Shown here piece after piece: positions 1 through 12,700 of a DNA stretch of 64,000 nucleotides. How positions within the stretch are numbered: the first letter of the stretch is position 1; each line of letters starts with the position of its first letter. The DNA comes from Buddleja alternifolia. Its lineage: Eukaryota; Streptophyta; Magnoliopsida; Lamiales; Scrophulariaceae. The notes below the pieces were generated by a model. That model was not told the DNA's origin. It made no database searches and was given only the letters and a program-made list of their open reading frames with translations. A program made the position numbers and the translations under genes. The stretch lies in assembly GCA_019426215.1 (NCBI GenBank), contig CM033393.1:9706046-9770045 (forward strand). Direction: 5' to 3'.

Positions 1-750
1 CCATGTTTTGACCTTCAATCTTCTCTTCTAAGCTCCCTCTCTCTCTATTTTCGTGTGGCAGCTGCTATCCAAGGTGAGTTAGGGTAAAAAATGGCTAAAA
101 GGGGTATTTATAGACCAACCCGCTGCCTCGAATGCCGCGGCGTTCGCTTGTTGAACGCCACGGTGTTGGCTACTGCATGTGAACGCTGCGACATTCGTGG
201 ATGAACGCCGCGGCGTTCATCCCCTGCTGCTCCAGCCAGTTTTGGTAAACTTCGCATAACTTTCTCTACCGATGTCGGAATACACTGATTCAAGATGTTG
301 TAGAATCCTAAAACAAATCTCAAAAACTTTAAAAGAGACACCAAATCCAAAATCAAACGTTAAAGAGGATAAAATTGTCTCACAAGTCACTGAATGAGAA
401 AACTCCATCGTAAGACGTCTCTTCCGATGACGTTTTCACCTCCTTCCTTACATATCGGATCTTTGTCTTCAACATAATAAATGTACCTTTGCCTCTTATC
501 TTTCCATTGGTATAAGAAGTGTGTAATTTGGACATGCGTAGAGAAATCTATTCCATAAACTCTAGCACTGCGCAGACAGTTTGTATCTTTATGCATGATT
601 TACCTTCAATCCTTGTTTTTTTCCTCCAAATGTTATGTTATTCTATAAAATATGAGAAAACAAGGGTCAAAGTATCATATGTGATCAAATTATCAAGGAA
701 ACAATCAAAACTAAGTCGATAAACGGGGGAAAACTAGTGTAAAAATAACA
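1..750 (-). mobile_element. LTR fragment of an unidentified retrotransposon, running off the left edge
   Basis: This block has no homology to the copia element beginning just after it, so it interrupts or truncates that element. Read on the minus strand it looks like an LTR: it opens TGTTATTTTTACAC at 750, has a TATA box (TATAAATA, plus positions 105-112), a CpG-rich palindrome about 90 bp upstream of it, and a pyrimidine-rich transcribed leader towards position 1. A 69-codon minus-strand reading frame (387-596) matches nothing I recognise. The boundary at 750 is inferred from the TG start and the loss of element-B homology. The matching end and its TSD lie outside the window. Confidence 0.5.
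199..222. repeat. 24-bp perfect CpG palindrome in LTR promoter region
   Basis: The core GAACGCCGCGGCGTTC (203-218) is its own reverse complement and the symmetry extends to 199-222. Degenerate half-copies of GAACGCC flank it at about 134-195. It sits upstream of the minus-strand TATA box at 105-112. Confidence 0.85.
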
Positions 751-789
751 TATATCATAGACACTGCTGATCATCACAGCGCTTGTCAA

Positions 790-3700
790 AGTGCTCTTTC
801 ATTTCAATCTGAACTGCACGATTATTGTCTGCAATTTCCTGAAATGCTTTAAGTTTTTCGACAACAGTAGCTTGAGCAGTTCCGCTCATGTGGACAATTT
901 GAGTGTCCAAATTTTTTTATTCGATCTTTGCAAGGTCTTCTTGAATCCAGTGGAGAGCATCTGCGCTTTGTACAGCATGATCACACACTTCTTCCTATGT
1001 TTCTCGTAGGATTAGAGTAAACTCTTGACCACCAGCTTCACTTGGACTAGCCGTTTGAGGAACCGATTTCAGTTTAAACTTGGAAGTGGTCTTCAAGAAT
1101 TCAAGGGAGAGTTGAGTTGCTGAATCAAGAGCTTTGCCTTGCGCTTGTTCCAAATTATCAGCATACTCTACACCCTCAGCAACTGTAACGTCAAGCTTTA
1201 ACTCTGGAAGAGACGCTTCAATAGTTGTGGGTGCACGCCGATTTCAGCATTATAAACACTGGAAACCTAAGGAATAGATGTTGTTTTAGCAACAGCAGGG
1301 GCTTGAGGTTCCATTTCTGTTTGGACGCTTTGAGCAGCCAAGTTCACTTGAGCGTTATCAGCAACAGGCTCAACTAAGGGGACTTCTGGCATAGGTACTT
1401 CCACAAGCGATAGCAGCATGTGGCGATAATAGTCAAATTGAAAGTTCAATTTACCGAGCGCTGTACCCTTGTATGAAAATCAATGCCACTGTCAAGAAGC
1501 TCATAGAGACGACGAGTTGACAAGCAGGTGCCCTGAATGATTGTGTGGAGGGGACTCTCCACTGCCCTAACCCAAATTGGACCTAAGATGTCCAACACAT
1601 GGTTTGGAAATAGCCTTGACTTTGCTTGAGGGAGAAATAGTTCGTTTGTGCGATAAGTCAGAGAGAAGGCTATGAGGCGATTTGTAGAAAGATGAGGAGG
1701 ATTAGTGTTTGCAACATAAAGTCTTTAATACTCTTCCAAATATGGATAAATGGCCTGATTTATGCCCTGATTTTTATCCAGCAAAGAAATGACGTATGAG
1801 TAGTGGACGCTCAGCTCTTTTATGATGGAGGGGAGTAATGTGTAACCCCTGAATGAATTGATGATTGAGCTGTTTATTTTTTGCAGATTTACAGTGAAGA
1901 TGTGATCGAATTGCTTCACTAGATCTATAATCTTAACCATCTACCGTAAGTTCTTGTCACAGTGGCTGGGAGAGAGAGTGAAATCAGACACTGATCGAGT
2001 GCCGCTGCTGGACGCTTTGCCGAAGAAGGTGAGAGGAGATTCTGCAAGCCTTTTGAGCGCTGCTCGCAGAAAGGTCTCAGCAGGTTGTCTGTCGCTTGGC
2101 AAGTCAGAGATTGGTCCTACTTGCATCGAATGCCTTTAGAGGCAATACTTAGCAAACTGACGCTTCTTATCATGCATGCCTATGCCTAATAGATGTGGAG
2201 CATTAATCAACTCCTGAAAATAGTATCTGTTGCCCACGTACGCTTTACACCAAGTCACTTCATTCATACAAAACTCTGATCCAGCGTTGCATATGGCCTT
2301 TATCCCCTCATGATGAATATCTCTTTTAGCCTCAAATCGATAGCGATCCACTTGGTAATTAGGGTTGCAGACGCTATTGAAGAAGTCATCGGCTTCTTTC
2401 TAAACGCAGTCCTTGGTGGACGCTACATGTTCACCAACATGGACGCTCTTGTTTCTCCATAGACGAAGTTGATTTTTTGAATTCAGATTTGCAACACTGT
2501 GCACCACTTCTGGAAAATGCGAATAGCTGTCTTGATTCAAGAGTTTCAACGAGAACACTATAAAAACCTAATTCTGCTTCCTCTGATGGATTGAGGAACT
2601 CAACAGGGAGATGCTCATAGACTCTGATTTTGCAATTTCTTGGAGCAAATCCAGATGGCTTGCTGTGCCCCATATCTAAGAAATATGCCAACTCTACATC
2701 AGAAAGGTGAGTTCTTTAGCCTTGACGCTTCTTATATATGGCAACTGAAGCAGGCACTTGATCAATTTCCTCACCGTTGGCAATGGCCAAAAAATACGCA
2801 CGCTCAACATTGGTTAACTATGAGTGGTATATAATCTGATAGAGTAAATGGTCAAGTTCTACAATTATGGAAATGCCATTCTTGACAATAACGTATCTAT
2901 CTTCATTATATCCTACGGTAATTAAGTCTTTTTCAGCAGCCGGTGGCATGTAATTGATTGAATGATCTATGGTCTTTAATAGATCTAGTTTGAAGAAATG
3001 CCTCTGTTGTGTAGTGTCTTTAGCAACACCCGCCTCGTCCAAGTGTGCTCCTCCTGTACCTTTAAGATGAGTGGTGGTTGGACCCCTTCTGTAGTAGGTG
3101 TCTCAGCATTCACAGTGACACTCTGAGTTTCAGAGAGAGCTTCTGCTGCAACTTTTTTAGCAATGACCACCAATTTCTCCAAGTTCACATCCAGATGTAC
3201 ATCAACTGATGCTTCAACATCATCTATAATGAGAGCTGTAGCACAAGATATATTTGCTATGAGAGCAGGATCTTCTACAGATGTATGAAAAGAGATGCTA
3301 TGGGAAGAAATAAACTTACCCTGAGAACTAGTCTCAACAATAGCTATTTCTGGAACTTAAACGCTTGGTTCAACAGTCACAGGCTCTTTTGGAACAAGAA
3401 CTAATTGACGCTTGCCTGAGCCTCTAGGTCTCTTGAATATTTTCTTAACATTTACCCTTTTAATAGGCTTGAACGCTTTGGCAGAAGCGTCAGGAATAGT
3501 AGGCTCTTCTTCGAAATTGATCTTTTTAATAACCGAGACCAATTTCCGCCTCTTGATTAGTGGAATCTTATCTTCCACGTCCTGATCAGTTTCTTCTTTC
3601 ATATCATCATCCTTGGGAGGAGATACAATTTTAGCAGCCTTGGGTTTTCTGGGTGCCCTTTTCTTTGGTTCAGCTAAATGCTTAACAGCTTCCTCTGGAG

Positions 3701-4524
3701 CAGGATGCTCAGCTTCTTCATCTGATGCTTCACGCACAACTTGGCGTTCAGACAAAGGCTCCACCGCTCCACCACATTTAGGTGGGTTGAGTATATTGTT
3801 CAAGATCCTCTTCCGTAAAAATTTAACCTTGGCTAAAGGTTGGCCAGCTGAATTAACGTAGTCTGCTCTATATAGCAGATCACTGTGAACAACATTATAG
3901 GGCATGTTGATAGTGTCCAAACAATTCCTAAATTTTCTGAACATATACTCATTCCAGTGAACTTTGATATCCATGTGTATGGCGGTCATCATCTGAAATT
4001 GTAGTGGGGTGACCTTATTGAGAGGTCCCACTCTGCATTCAATAAATTTACTACAGAAGTCTGCCAACAAACTGTACTTAGGCAGAATATCCTTCTTGTT
4101 GAAGTTGGGCTTGTATTGCCCGCAGTCCTAGTAACGAATCATTGCCCAAGCTTCCTCAATATGACTTGCAGAGATAGACTCCAAAGCCTCACCCTGATTC
4201 GGCAACTTGAAGTTCTTGGCTATGGACTCTGCGGATAAAATGAATTCCCGAATAAAACTTTTCTTTGGAAAGGAGAAGGAGCAAGAGAGAGAGAGTTTTT
4301 TTTTCCTTTGAAAGCTTTGAAGTTATCTTGAAGGCAGCAACTTCATCAACAAAGTTGTAGGAATATCTAGTTAGAAATGTTTGCAGCCCGACTTTGGCGA
4401 CATAGTCTTGCATATCCTTCATCGGAATATCAGTTTGTTCGGACAAATACTTCCAGTCCAAAATTAGGCCCTCAGTGACCTTGATGGCCTCTTTAGTAAC
4501 ATTGATGGATTTCTTTGGTGCCAT
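790..4524 (-). pseudogene. Extra ORF downstream of pol, copy B (function unknown, env-like position)
   Basis: Starting at the methionine of MAPKKSINVT (4524), this broken gene follows the RNase H of element B and is colinear with the copy in element A (13636-9792). The longest open piece (4070-3357, 237 codons) holds a conserved globular stretch and then a basic, proline- and lysine-rich linker with PKKRAPRKPKAAK. Later pieces lie at 3188-2985, 3042-2818, 2691-2431, 2351-2136, 2126-1941, 1940-1725 and 1449-1267. The N-terminal blocks loosely resemble the plant 'putative transposon protein' domain seen in Athila-type second ORFs; that is weak inference. I see no signal peptide or membrane segment. 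The last ~50 codons present in copy A are lost where the LTR at 1-750 begins. Its position is that of the env-like ORF of Sireviruses. Confidence 0.6.
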
Positions 4525-5330
4525 TAGAGTGTTTGAAAGAGTAGAGATTCAAGGAGGTTTTTGCTTGAGAGGGAGAGAGTTTGTAAAAAGTGAAAGTAAT
4601 TTTTTCTGCAAATTTTGTTTTTAAATGAGACATTTGAAAATTATGGTTTCTCTCATCAATATGATCTTGCCACGTGTAAAATTGATGAATCTCAGCCGTT
4701 TTTAGCTTTAACTCTGGATGTGAAATCCCGAAAAAGAAGTAAAGTTCCCTTTGGTAACTCCCATGTATAAATTTTCACGTCCGGAGTAATTTTTGAAAAA
4801 CGTTTGGCATTTTCAGAGTGTAACGCACGTGCTCATAGTACATTGAGAAGTACTAACTCTGAACCGTCATTTTGAAAATTTTTTGATTACCCACCAGTTT
4901 GATGTGATAGAAGCGCGTGAATAGAAATCAAAATAAATCTTTAAGTTTATCCATCACGTCACTAAATATCTTAAAATAATGCATGATTTTATAAATACCT
5001 TTACTTAGTGTTGAAGGGAATGGATTCAACGTTGAATAAATTTTATCTGATAAACTTTGTGTTGACACTTGAGTTAAAGTCTTTTAAGTTTGAGCATCCA
5101 ACTTATCATACATAAATTGTGAGCGTTGATGATCTATGAAATAGAAAACATTTTTTGTCATTGATGCTTACTGGCTTATACAAGTACAATTTTAAGGTTC
5201 CCTCTAAATTTTATAACTTGTAATAACTTTTCAAAAACCTTTTAGACATAAATAAATTAGATTCCTCCTTAATTGTATGCCTAATAAAGTATGATGCATA
5301 ATGATTAAGTATTTAAATCGATCATGCCTA
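4525..5330 (-). promoter_or_regulatory. Spacer between RNase H and extra ORF, promoter-like (copy B)
   Basis: No coding sequence is visible. On the minus strand, just before the ATG at 4524, there is a CT-rich leader. A G-box CACGTG lies at 4671-4676 (147 bp upstream) and a TATA-like TATTTATAAAAT at 4986-4997. The same three elements occur in the same order in copy A (13637-14387). They could drive the extra ORF separately from the LTR; that is inference. Confidence 0.35.
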
Positions 5331-6575
5331 ATTCACTTCTTAAAGTGAGAAAGCATTGTTTATGGAGCGCTTTGGTGAAGATATTTGCCAATTGTTTGTC
5401 AGTTCTAATGAAATGCATGGAGATATCTTTCTTTTGAACATGGTCATGAAGGAAATGGTATATAATGTTTTGTTCTAGAATGAAGAACAGGATTTTGAGT
5501 AATGGCTAGGGTCCTTTGGTTATCTCTAAGTTGTTGCTTCATCCATAAAATTTGTGCACAACAACTTCCTGCAGCTACATACTCGGCTTCAGCTGTAGAA
5601 GTAACTATCGATTGTTGTTTCTTACTCTTCCATGAAACTAACCTATCTCCTAGACATTGACACGTACCACTAGTACTCTTTCGATCTATTTTGCATCCTG
5701 CAAAATCTGTATATGAGTAACCAATTAAAAGGGGAGTCCCTCGGATACCATAAGCCCACATTTTGTGTGCCTTTTAGGTATTTAAGGATTCTCTTGGCAG
5801 TAATTAAGTGTGACTCTTTAGGATCGACTTAAAAGCGTGCACACATGCATACCAAAAACGTAATATCAGGTCTACTAGCAGTAAGATAAAGAAGTGATCT
5901 AGTGATACTTCTATAATTAGTGATAGTCACTTTCTTCCCACTTTCATCTTTATCTAACTTAAGCATTTGACTCATTGGAATTTTCGAAGATGATGCATCT
6001 TTCATACTGAATTTTTTAATCATATCTTGTGTATATGCCAGTAGGGAGTAGTTTAACTTGTAATCCTAAGAAGAAAGTTAATTCACACATCATGCTCATT
6101 TCAAATCATTCTTGCATCATTTTTGAAAATTTCTCACACAAGCGCTTAGTAGTAGATCCGAAAATAATAGCATCGACATATATTTGGACTAAGAGAATAT
6201 CTTCATCACTGGTAATTTTGAATAGCGTTGTAGCAACGCTGCCTTTTAAAAAACCTTTACCAATAAAGAAAATAAAGAAAGTGTCATACAATGCTCGAGG
6301 TGCTTGCTTAAGGCCATAGTGCGCCTTATCTAGAAGCTAGACCATATTCTTGCCATGGTTGTTGATGAATCCTGGAGGTTGCTCCGCATAAACATCTTAA
6401 TGGATTTTACCATTCAGGAAAGCACTCTTCACATCCATTTGATACACTATGAACTTATTGAACGCTGCATATGCTAGAAACATGCGAATTGCTTCAAGAC
6501 GGGCGATGGGAGCACATGTCTCATCAAAATCAATACCCTCTTCTTGGCAATATCCTTGAGTGAAAAGTCTGGCTT
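5331..6575 (-). pseudogene. Copia RT/RNase H remnant of element B
   Basis: The minus strand encodes the C-terminal half of copia reverse transcriptase followed by RNase H, continuing the pol gene that restarts at 22701. The RT active-site block reads QIYVDAIIFGST, so the second aspartate of the YVDD box is alanine and polymerase activity would be lost. RNase H keeps the GCKIDRKSTSGTC block and the STAEAEYVAAGS block. Compared with copy A, about 47 bp are deleted around 5,520, removing the region that in A encodes the third catalytic aspartate (HCDNQSAL). Several stops and frameshifts break the frame. The 6575 edge is the point where the LTR of element A cuts in. Confidence 0.85.
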
Positions 6576-9500
6576 TGTTTGGTCGGCATACGAAACGTTC
6601 TAGAAAGAGGGGAGGGGTTGAATAGACCCTGAAGTCTTTTTCGACTTCAAATATTTCATATTCAAAATGTTCCGAACGCTTGAAAATGTGGCGCTTAGCT
6701 GAGCGTCTACTTGAAGACGGTTTTGATAAAGTTAACTGAGACTTAAGATTTGAATACTATAACCAATTAGGTTTAAGCATTCAATTTTTTAATCACGGTT
6801 AGCACAGTGGAATGATTGTAAGTCTTCTGTTTGAAAGGTTTTTGCTCACAAAACTTTTTCTTAGTTGCTTTTAGTTTTGAATGATTTTGTCGATGTGTTT
6901 ACTTAACCGATTATGCTGTTATATGATAATAATAAAATCAACAATAAAGTAAAAAAGACAATATTTGTAAGGTTTGTTGGGTGGTGTAATCCCAACTACG
7001 TCCTTTTTCTCGTTTATCACTTGGAGGTAATCCATAAAAATGATTCTCGAAGAATCACACAGAAACTTCTGTAAAATAGGGGAGCGATGGATTTGAATGG
7101 CTTGAGCACCTCGGTCACATCATTTTCTGCTCCAAGACACTTTGATCCTCTTGCTTCTTTCACCCAGAAATAATGCAAGTATCCAACTTCGACTTCTCTC
7201 AGATTGCGAGGCCGGACAAAGGTTTTGTCTAACGGTTTGTTTGATTTTTGGAAGTTCAAACAACTTGGAATATCTCAATAGTAATGTAGGGTTCATCTGA
7301 AAATGATGTTGGAGATATTGGTTGACTGTATCAGGGATTGGAGAAAAGCAAAGAGAATGTTTGATTTGAATATTTGAGCTTTTCTGAAAGTTTAAGGATT
7401 GAGACTTCAATCCATCATTGTTTTGGCTTGTAGGCTGGTTGTTATGCTTTGGCTTGTTGTTGAAGTCTTATTTATAGACTTTCTCGGGTAAAGTGTCCAT
7501 TGGACACATGGTCAGGCGTCGCGCATGAAGTCCTTTTTCCCTAAAATTCTACTGCAAAAATTTGGTGCCGCGGACTTGTAAAGTTGACAGTCCAATGGGA
7601 AGGCTTCTCGTACGTCCTGGAATGCTTATCACATTTAATGCTCTTATCAGCATTTAATGCATTTGAAATAAATGCGCATTGGACATTAATGCTCTGAGTA
7701 TATTTGCGTTTAACTCCTTCTCGACTTCGGAATAACTTCAGGTGAAATCTTGTTGATGGTCCCAAGTGGCATACAAAAGGGTCTAGAAGGGGGGGGGGGG
7801 GATTGAATAGACCCTAAAGTCCTTTTCGACTTTTAAAAATTTGTATCACTTTTGAAGATTCTGAACGTTTGGTAAGCTACGCGCTAGGTCAGACACTTAA
7901 TATAAGATAAATTAGACTTAGTGATTTCAACATTTACCAAAGTAGGGTTATGCTTTAATCGCTTAATCAGGGTTAGCACAGCGGAAATGATTTTAAAGCT
8001 TAGCGTTCTCTTAAACCAAATAGTCGCTTAACCGTTTTAATGCCTTTTCAAAGATATAATATCAAAATGTAAAGTAAAGCAATAAAGCTGTAAATAACAC
8101 AAGATATGTGAGGTTCACTGGGTGATGTAATCCCAGCTACATCCTTCTTTTCCTTTACACTCGGTGGAATTCCACTACATTAATTATCGAAGGATCACAC
8201 AAAGGCTTCTATAAAATAGAGTAAAGGGAAGATGATCTTGAGCTCCTTGATCACACAGGCTTCAGCTCCAATGAAGATCTTCTTCAACAAGCTTCTCTCA
8301 CACAGAAATGCTGCTTGTAGATGAAAAACTTTCTCACTCAAATAAAAAAGGTTGAGGGTTTTTGTCACTGGCTTGTTTGATTTTAAAAAGTTCAAACAAC
8401 TTGGGATATCTCAATAAGAGTGTAAGGTTCTTCTATGAAATGTTTGAGATATCGAAGACTGTCTTTGGAATGTGTATGAAAAGCTTGAAGGATTTTGGTT
8501 ATGGAGTTTTTAAGATTTTCTCTCAAATATTTTATGTAAAGTTTAGACCTTTTCTTGTGCATATACATGTGTATTTATAGAAATTTCTTGGGATTTGTCC
8601 ATTGGACACATGTAGACGTGTGTCTCTCACACAGCTGGTAAATAGTCCCTTTTTTGACATTCCTGAAATTCTATTGTTACTGATTGGACAAGAGCAGACT
8701 GAACTCTGAATCCTGACAGTCTAATCAAAAGGTGGCTTGTCCACAAGTCATAATAGCTTATCACATTTAATGCACTTATCAGGCATTTAATGAGTTTTGA
8801 ATTTATTTTGCGTTGGAAATAAATGTCCGTTGATGATTGCATTTAAGTCCTTCATGACTTGAGAATTTATTTAAAGTGAATTTGATCCTTGTTCGCTTGA
8901 GTAATTTGAGCGCTTGATTCGAAAGTCCTGAAACAGTCCTTTAGTGTTTGACGAACGCCTAAGACAAATCTTCATCTTCACTTGACTTCAGATGCTAATC
9001 TTCAACTTCATTTCTGATAGACTCACCTAGAATTCTATCAGCGACTCGGTATCTAATACTTAGTCTAAAATCTACAAAGATAAAAATTACAAGCCTAACA
9101 AAATAATAAACTTTCAAACGCTTATACAAAAGTTCTATGAAAACATAAACTTACATTCTTTTTGGGTCTAATATAAATCTTATTCTTGTCATGATCAAAA
9201 CGTCTAACATGAAATTTCCTAACACTTGTCTTGATAGACGCTCATTCAACACTGAATGATCCTTAGCAGAATCTTTACATCAATGCTTGGAATAGCTTGA
9301 CGCTTAGACGCTTGCTAGAAATATTCATCTTGATTCAGACTTCAGACGCTTGAATCTTCAGACCTAACTACTAATAAACTCATTTAGAATAATATCAAAT
9401 GCTCATTCTAAGACTACTTAGCCTAACAGTCTAAAATAAAAACAAATAAAGCCTTATACAAATCAAACACTTAAAGCCTATACATGATTTCTAATAAAAT

Positions 9501-9576
9501 CAAACTTACACATTTTGGGGTCTAACATAAATCCTAATTGGCATCATCAAAACATCTAACAAGAAATTTCCGAACA
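6576..9576 (-). repeat. 3' LTR of element A, interrupted by a solo LTR
   Basis: On the minus strand the LTR starts TGTTCGGAAATTT at 9576 directly after the PPT. It is split at 9224/7754 by another LTR and ends at 6576 with a decayed form of the CCAACA terminus. Net length is about 1.52 kb, against 1.39 kb for the 5' LTR, which lacks a block of roughly 135 bp found here near 6,640-6,790. Confidence 0.82.
7754..9224 (-). mobile_element. Solo LTR of the G-type copia family inside the 3' LTR of A
   Basis: The ends are TGATGGTCCC at 7754 and TTTCCTAACA at 9224 (plus strand). They are flanked by the direct repeat CTTGT at 7749-7753 and 9225-9229, and the interrupted LTR resumes in register after it. 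Its sequence matches the G LTR at 61410-63272 in reverse orientation better than the A/B LTRs. There is no internal domain, so it is a solo LTR left by LTR-LTR recombination. A run of 12 or so G follows the left end at about 7,789. Confidence 0.92.
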
Positions 9577-9590
9577 ATTTCCCCCCTGTT
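9577..9590 (-). other. Polypurine tract of element A
   Basis: On the minus strand AACAGGGGGGAAAT immediately precedes the 3' LTR start, as expected for the plus-strand primer. The same arrangement, AAAAAGGGGGAAAT before TGTTAGG, occurs in element G. Confidence 0.85.
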
Positions 9591-9791
9591 GATGATGGCA
9601 ATACTCACTCTTTTATAGTTCAAGAGTAAGACAGCCAAAATACAAAAGTTAGCTTGGAATAAGGTTAGATAAAGTTAGTTAAAGCCTCAACGAGATATTT
9701 TAGCTGGAAACGCACTTTATATATATCAATAAAAGTACAAGCATTTACAAATAAAAATAAAAGATACAAAAGAGACAAGAATATAGATAAT

Positions 9792-12700
9792 TTAACGCTT
9801 GCTCTTCTTCATCAAGCTGTATCTTTTGGTTATTTCTGCTCTGATTGCTTCAGTAAGTTGATCATCTAGAGCTTTCATTGTAGTATGGTCTGCATTGACG
9901 ATGCTCTTCTTTTCATCTTTACTTCTTTTCTCGAAAGCAATTCAGCGCTTATCCCATTCTGCTGGATCATTGCCAATTAGCGTCATCGATTTCCTGAAAC
10001 GCTTTAAGACTTTCGGCAACAGCAGCTTGAGCAGCTCCGCGCATGTGGACAATTTAAGTGTCCAAAGTTTGTGATTCGTTCTTGGAAAGGTTTTCTTGAA
10101 TCCAATGGAGAGCATCTGCGCTTTGTGCAGCATGATCACGCACTTCTTCTAATGTTTCTCGCTAGATTGGAGTAAACTCCTGACCGCCAGCTTCACTTGG
10201 AATAACCGTTTGAGGAATCGATTTCAGTTTAAACTTGGAAATGGTCTTCAAGGATTTAAGGTAGGGTTGAGTTGCTAAATCAAATACTCTGCCTTGTGCT
10301 TGTTCTGATTTATCAGCATACTCTGCAACCTCAGCAACTATAGTGTCAAGCTTTGACTCTGGTAGAGACGCTTCAACAATTGTGGGTGCATGCTTGATTT
10401 CAGCGTCAAAAACATTGGCAACCTCAGGAATAGATGATGTTTCAGTAACAGCGGCCACAGCAGGCACTAGGTTCCATTTCTGTTTGGACACTTTGAGCAG
10501 CCAAGTCCAATTCATCGATATCAGCAACAGGATCAACAGAGGGGGACTTCTGCTGGTAGGGGGTGCTAATAGCATGCGACGATAATAGTCAAATTGAAAT
10601 TTCAGCTTTGCGAGTGTTGTTCCTGTATGGAAATCAGTGGCACTGTCAGAAAGCTCGTAGAGACGATGAGTTGACAAGCAAGTGTCCTGAATGATTGTGC
10701 GGAGGGGACTGTCCACGGCCCTAACCCACATTGGATCAAGGATGTCCAACACATGGCTTCAAATAGCCTTGACTTCGCTTGAAGAATGAGAAAGAGTTCG
10801 CCTGGACGATAAGTCAGAGAGAGGACTATGAGGCGATTTGTAGGAAGACGAGGAGGATTAGTGTTTGCAACATAGAGTCTATAATACTCTTTCAAATACG
10901 GAAAAAAGGCCTGAGTTATGCCTTGATTTCTTTCTAGCAAAGAAATGACGTATGAGTAGTGGTCACTCAGCTCTTTTCTAATGGTGGGGAGTAATGGGTA
11001 ACCTCTGAATGAATTGATGATTAAGCCAATTATTCTTCGCAAATTTTTTGTGAAGATGTGATCGAAATGCATCACTGGAGCCATAATCTTAACCATTTGC
11101 TGTATATTCTCATCACAAAGGCTAGGAGAGATAGTCAAATCAGACACTGATTGAGTGCTGCTGCTGGATGCTTTGCCAGAGAAGGTAAGAGGAGTTTTTG
11201 CAAGCCTTTTGAGCGCTGCTTGCAGAAAAGTCTCAGCAGGATGTCTGACACTTGGCAAGTCAGAGATTGGTCCTACTCTCATCGAACGCTGCTGGAGGCA
11301 ATACTTAGCAAACTGACGCTTCTTGCCATGCATGCCTATGCCAAATAGATGCAGAGCGTTGACCAACTCCTGAAAGGTATATCTGTTGCCCACGTATGCT
11401 TCACACTAAGTCCCTTCATTCATGCAAAAGTCAGCTCCAGCGATGCATATGGCCTTTATGCCATCATGATGAATATCTCTTATAGCCTCTAATCGATAGC
11501 GATCCACTTGGTAATTAACGTTCCAGACGCTATTGAAGAAGTCATCGGCTTCCTCCTGAACGCATTCTTTGATGGACGTTGCACGTTCACCAATATGGAT
11601 GCTCTTGTTTTTCCATAGACGTGGTGGATTTTTTGAATTCTGATTTGCAACACTATGCACCACTTCTGAAAAATGCGAATAACTATCGCGGTTCAAGATT
11701 TCCTCTGATGGATTGAGGTACTCAACAAGGAGATGCTCATAAACCCTTATTTTGTAATTTCTTGGAGCAAATCCATATAGCTTGTTGTGCCCCATATCTA
11801 AGAAACACTCAGCTCCACATCAGCAAGGTGAGTTCTTTGGACTTGACGCTTCTCATATATGGCAACTGAAGTGGGCACTTGATCAATCTCTTCACCGTTG
11901 GCAATGGCCAAATAATACGCATGCCCAACTTCAGTTAATTCTGAGCAATATATCATCTGACAGAGTAGATGGTCAAGCTCTACCATCATGGTAATGTCAT
12001 TCTCCGCAATAATGTATATGCCTTCATTGTATCCTACGAGAATGAAGTCTTCTTCAGCAGCTGGTAGCATGTAATTGATCGAACGATCAATGGTCTTTGA
12101 AGGATCCAGCTTGAAGAAATGCCTCGGTTGTGTAGCATCTTTAGCAACTTCGCCTCATCCAAATGTGTCTCTGTTGTAACCTCTGAGATGAGTAGTGGTT
12201 GGACCCCTTCTGCAGTAGGTCTCTCTCAGCATCCACAGCGAGACTCTGAGTTTCAGAGAGCGCCTTTGCTGCAACTTCTTTGGCAATAGCCACCACTTTC
12301 TCCAAGTTAACATCCAGATGGACATCAAATGGTGCTTCAACAACATTGTAATGAGAGCTTTAGCACAAGATATATCCTCTATAAGATTAGGATCTTGTAT
12401 AGATGTAGGAAAAGAAACAATGTGGGAAGAAATACACTTACCTTGAGAACTAGTCTCAACAACAATTGTTTCTGGAGCTTGAATGCTTGGTTCAACGATC
12501 TCAAGCTCTTTTGGGATGGGAACCAATTGACACTTTCCTGAGCCTCTGGGTCTTTTAAATATTCTCTTAACATTGACCCTTTCAATAGGCTTAGATGCTT
12601 TGGCAGGAGCGTCAGGGATAGTTGACTCTTCTTCAAAATTGATCTTCTTAATTATTGAGACCAAATTCCATCTCTTGATTAGTGGAATCTTATCGTCCAC

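Noticed and set aside
6576..9576. Two tandem LTRs from recombination
   Set aside because: The inner LTR has its own CTTGT duplication and the outer LTR resumes in register, so it is an insertion.
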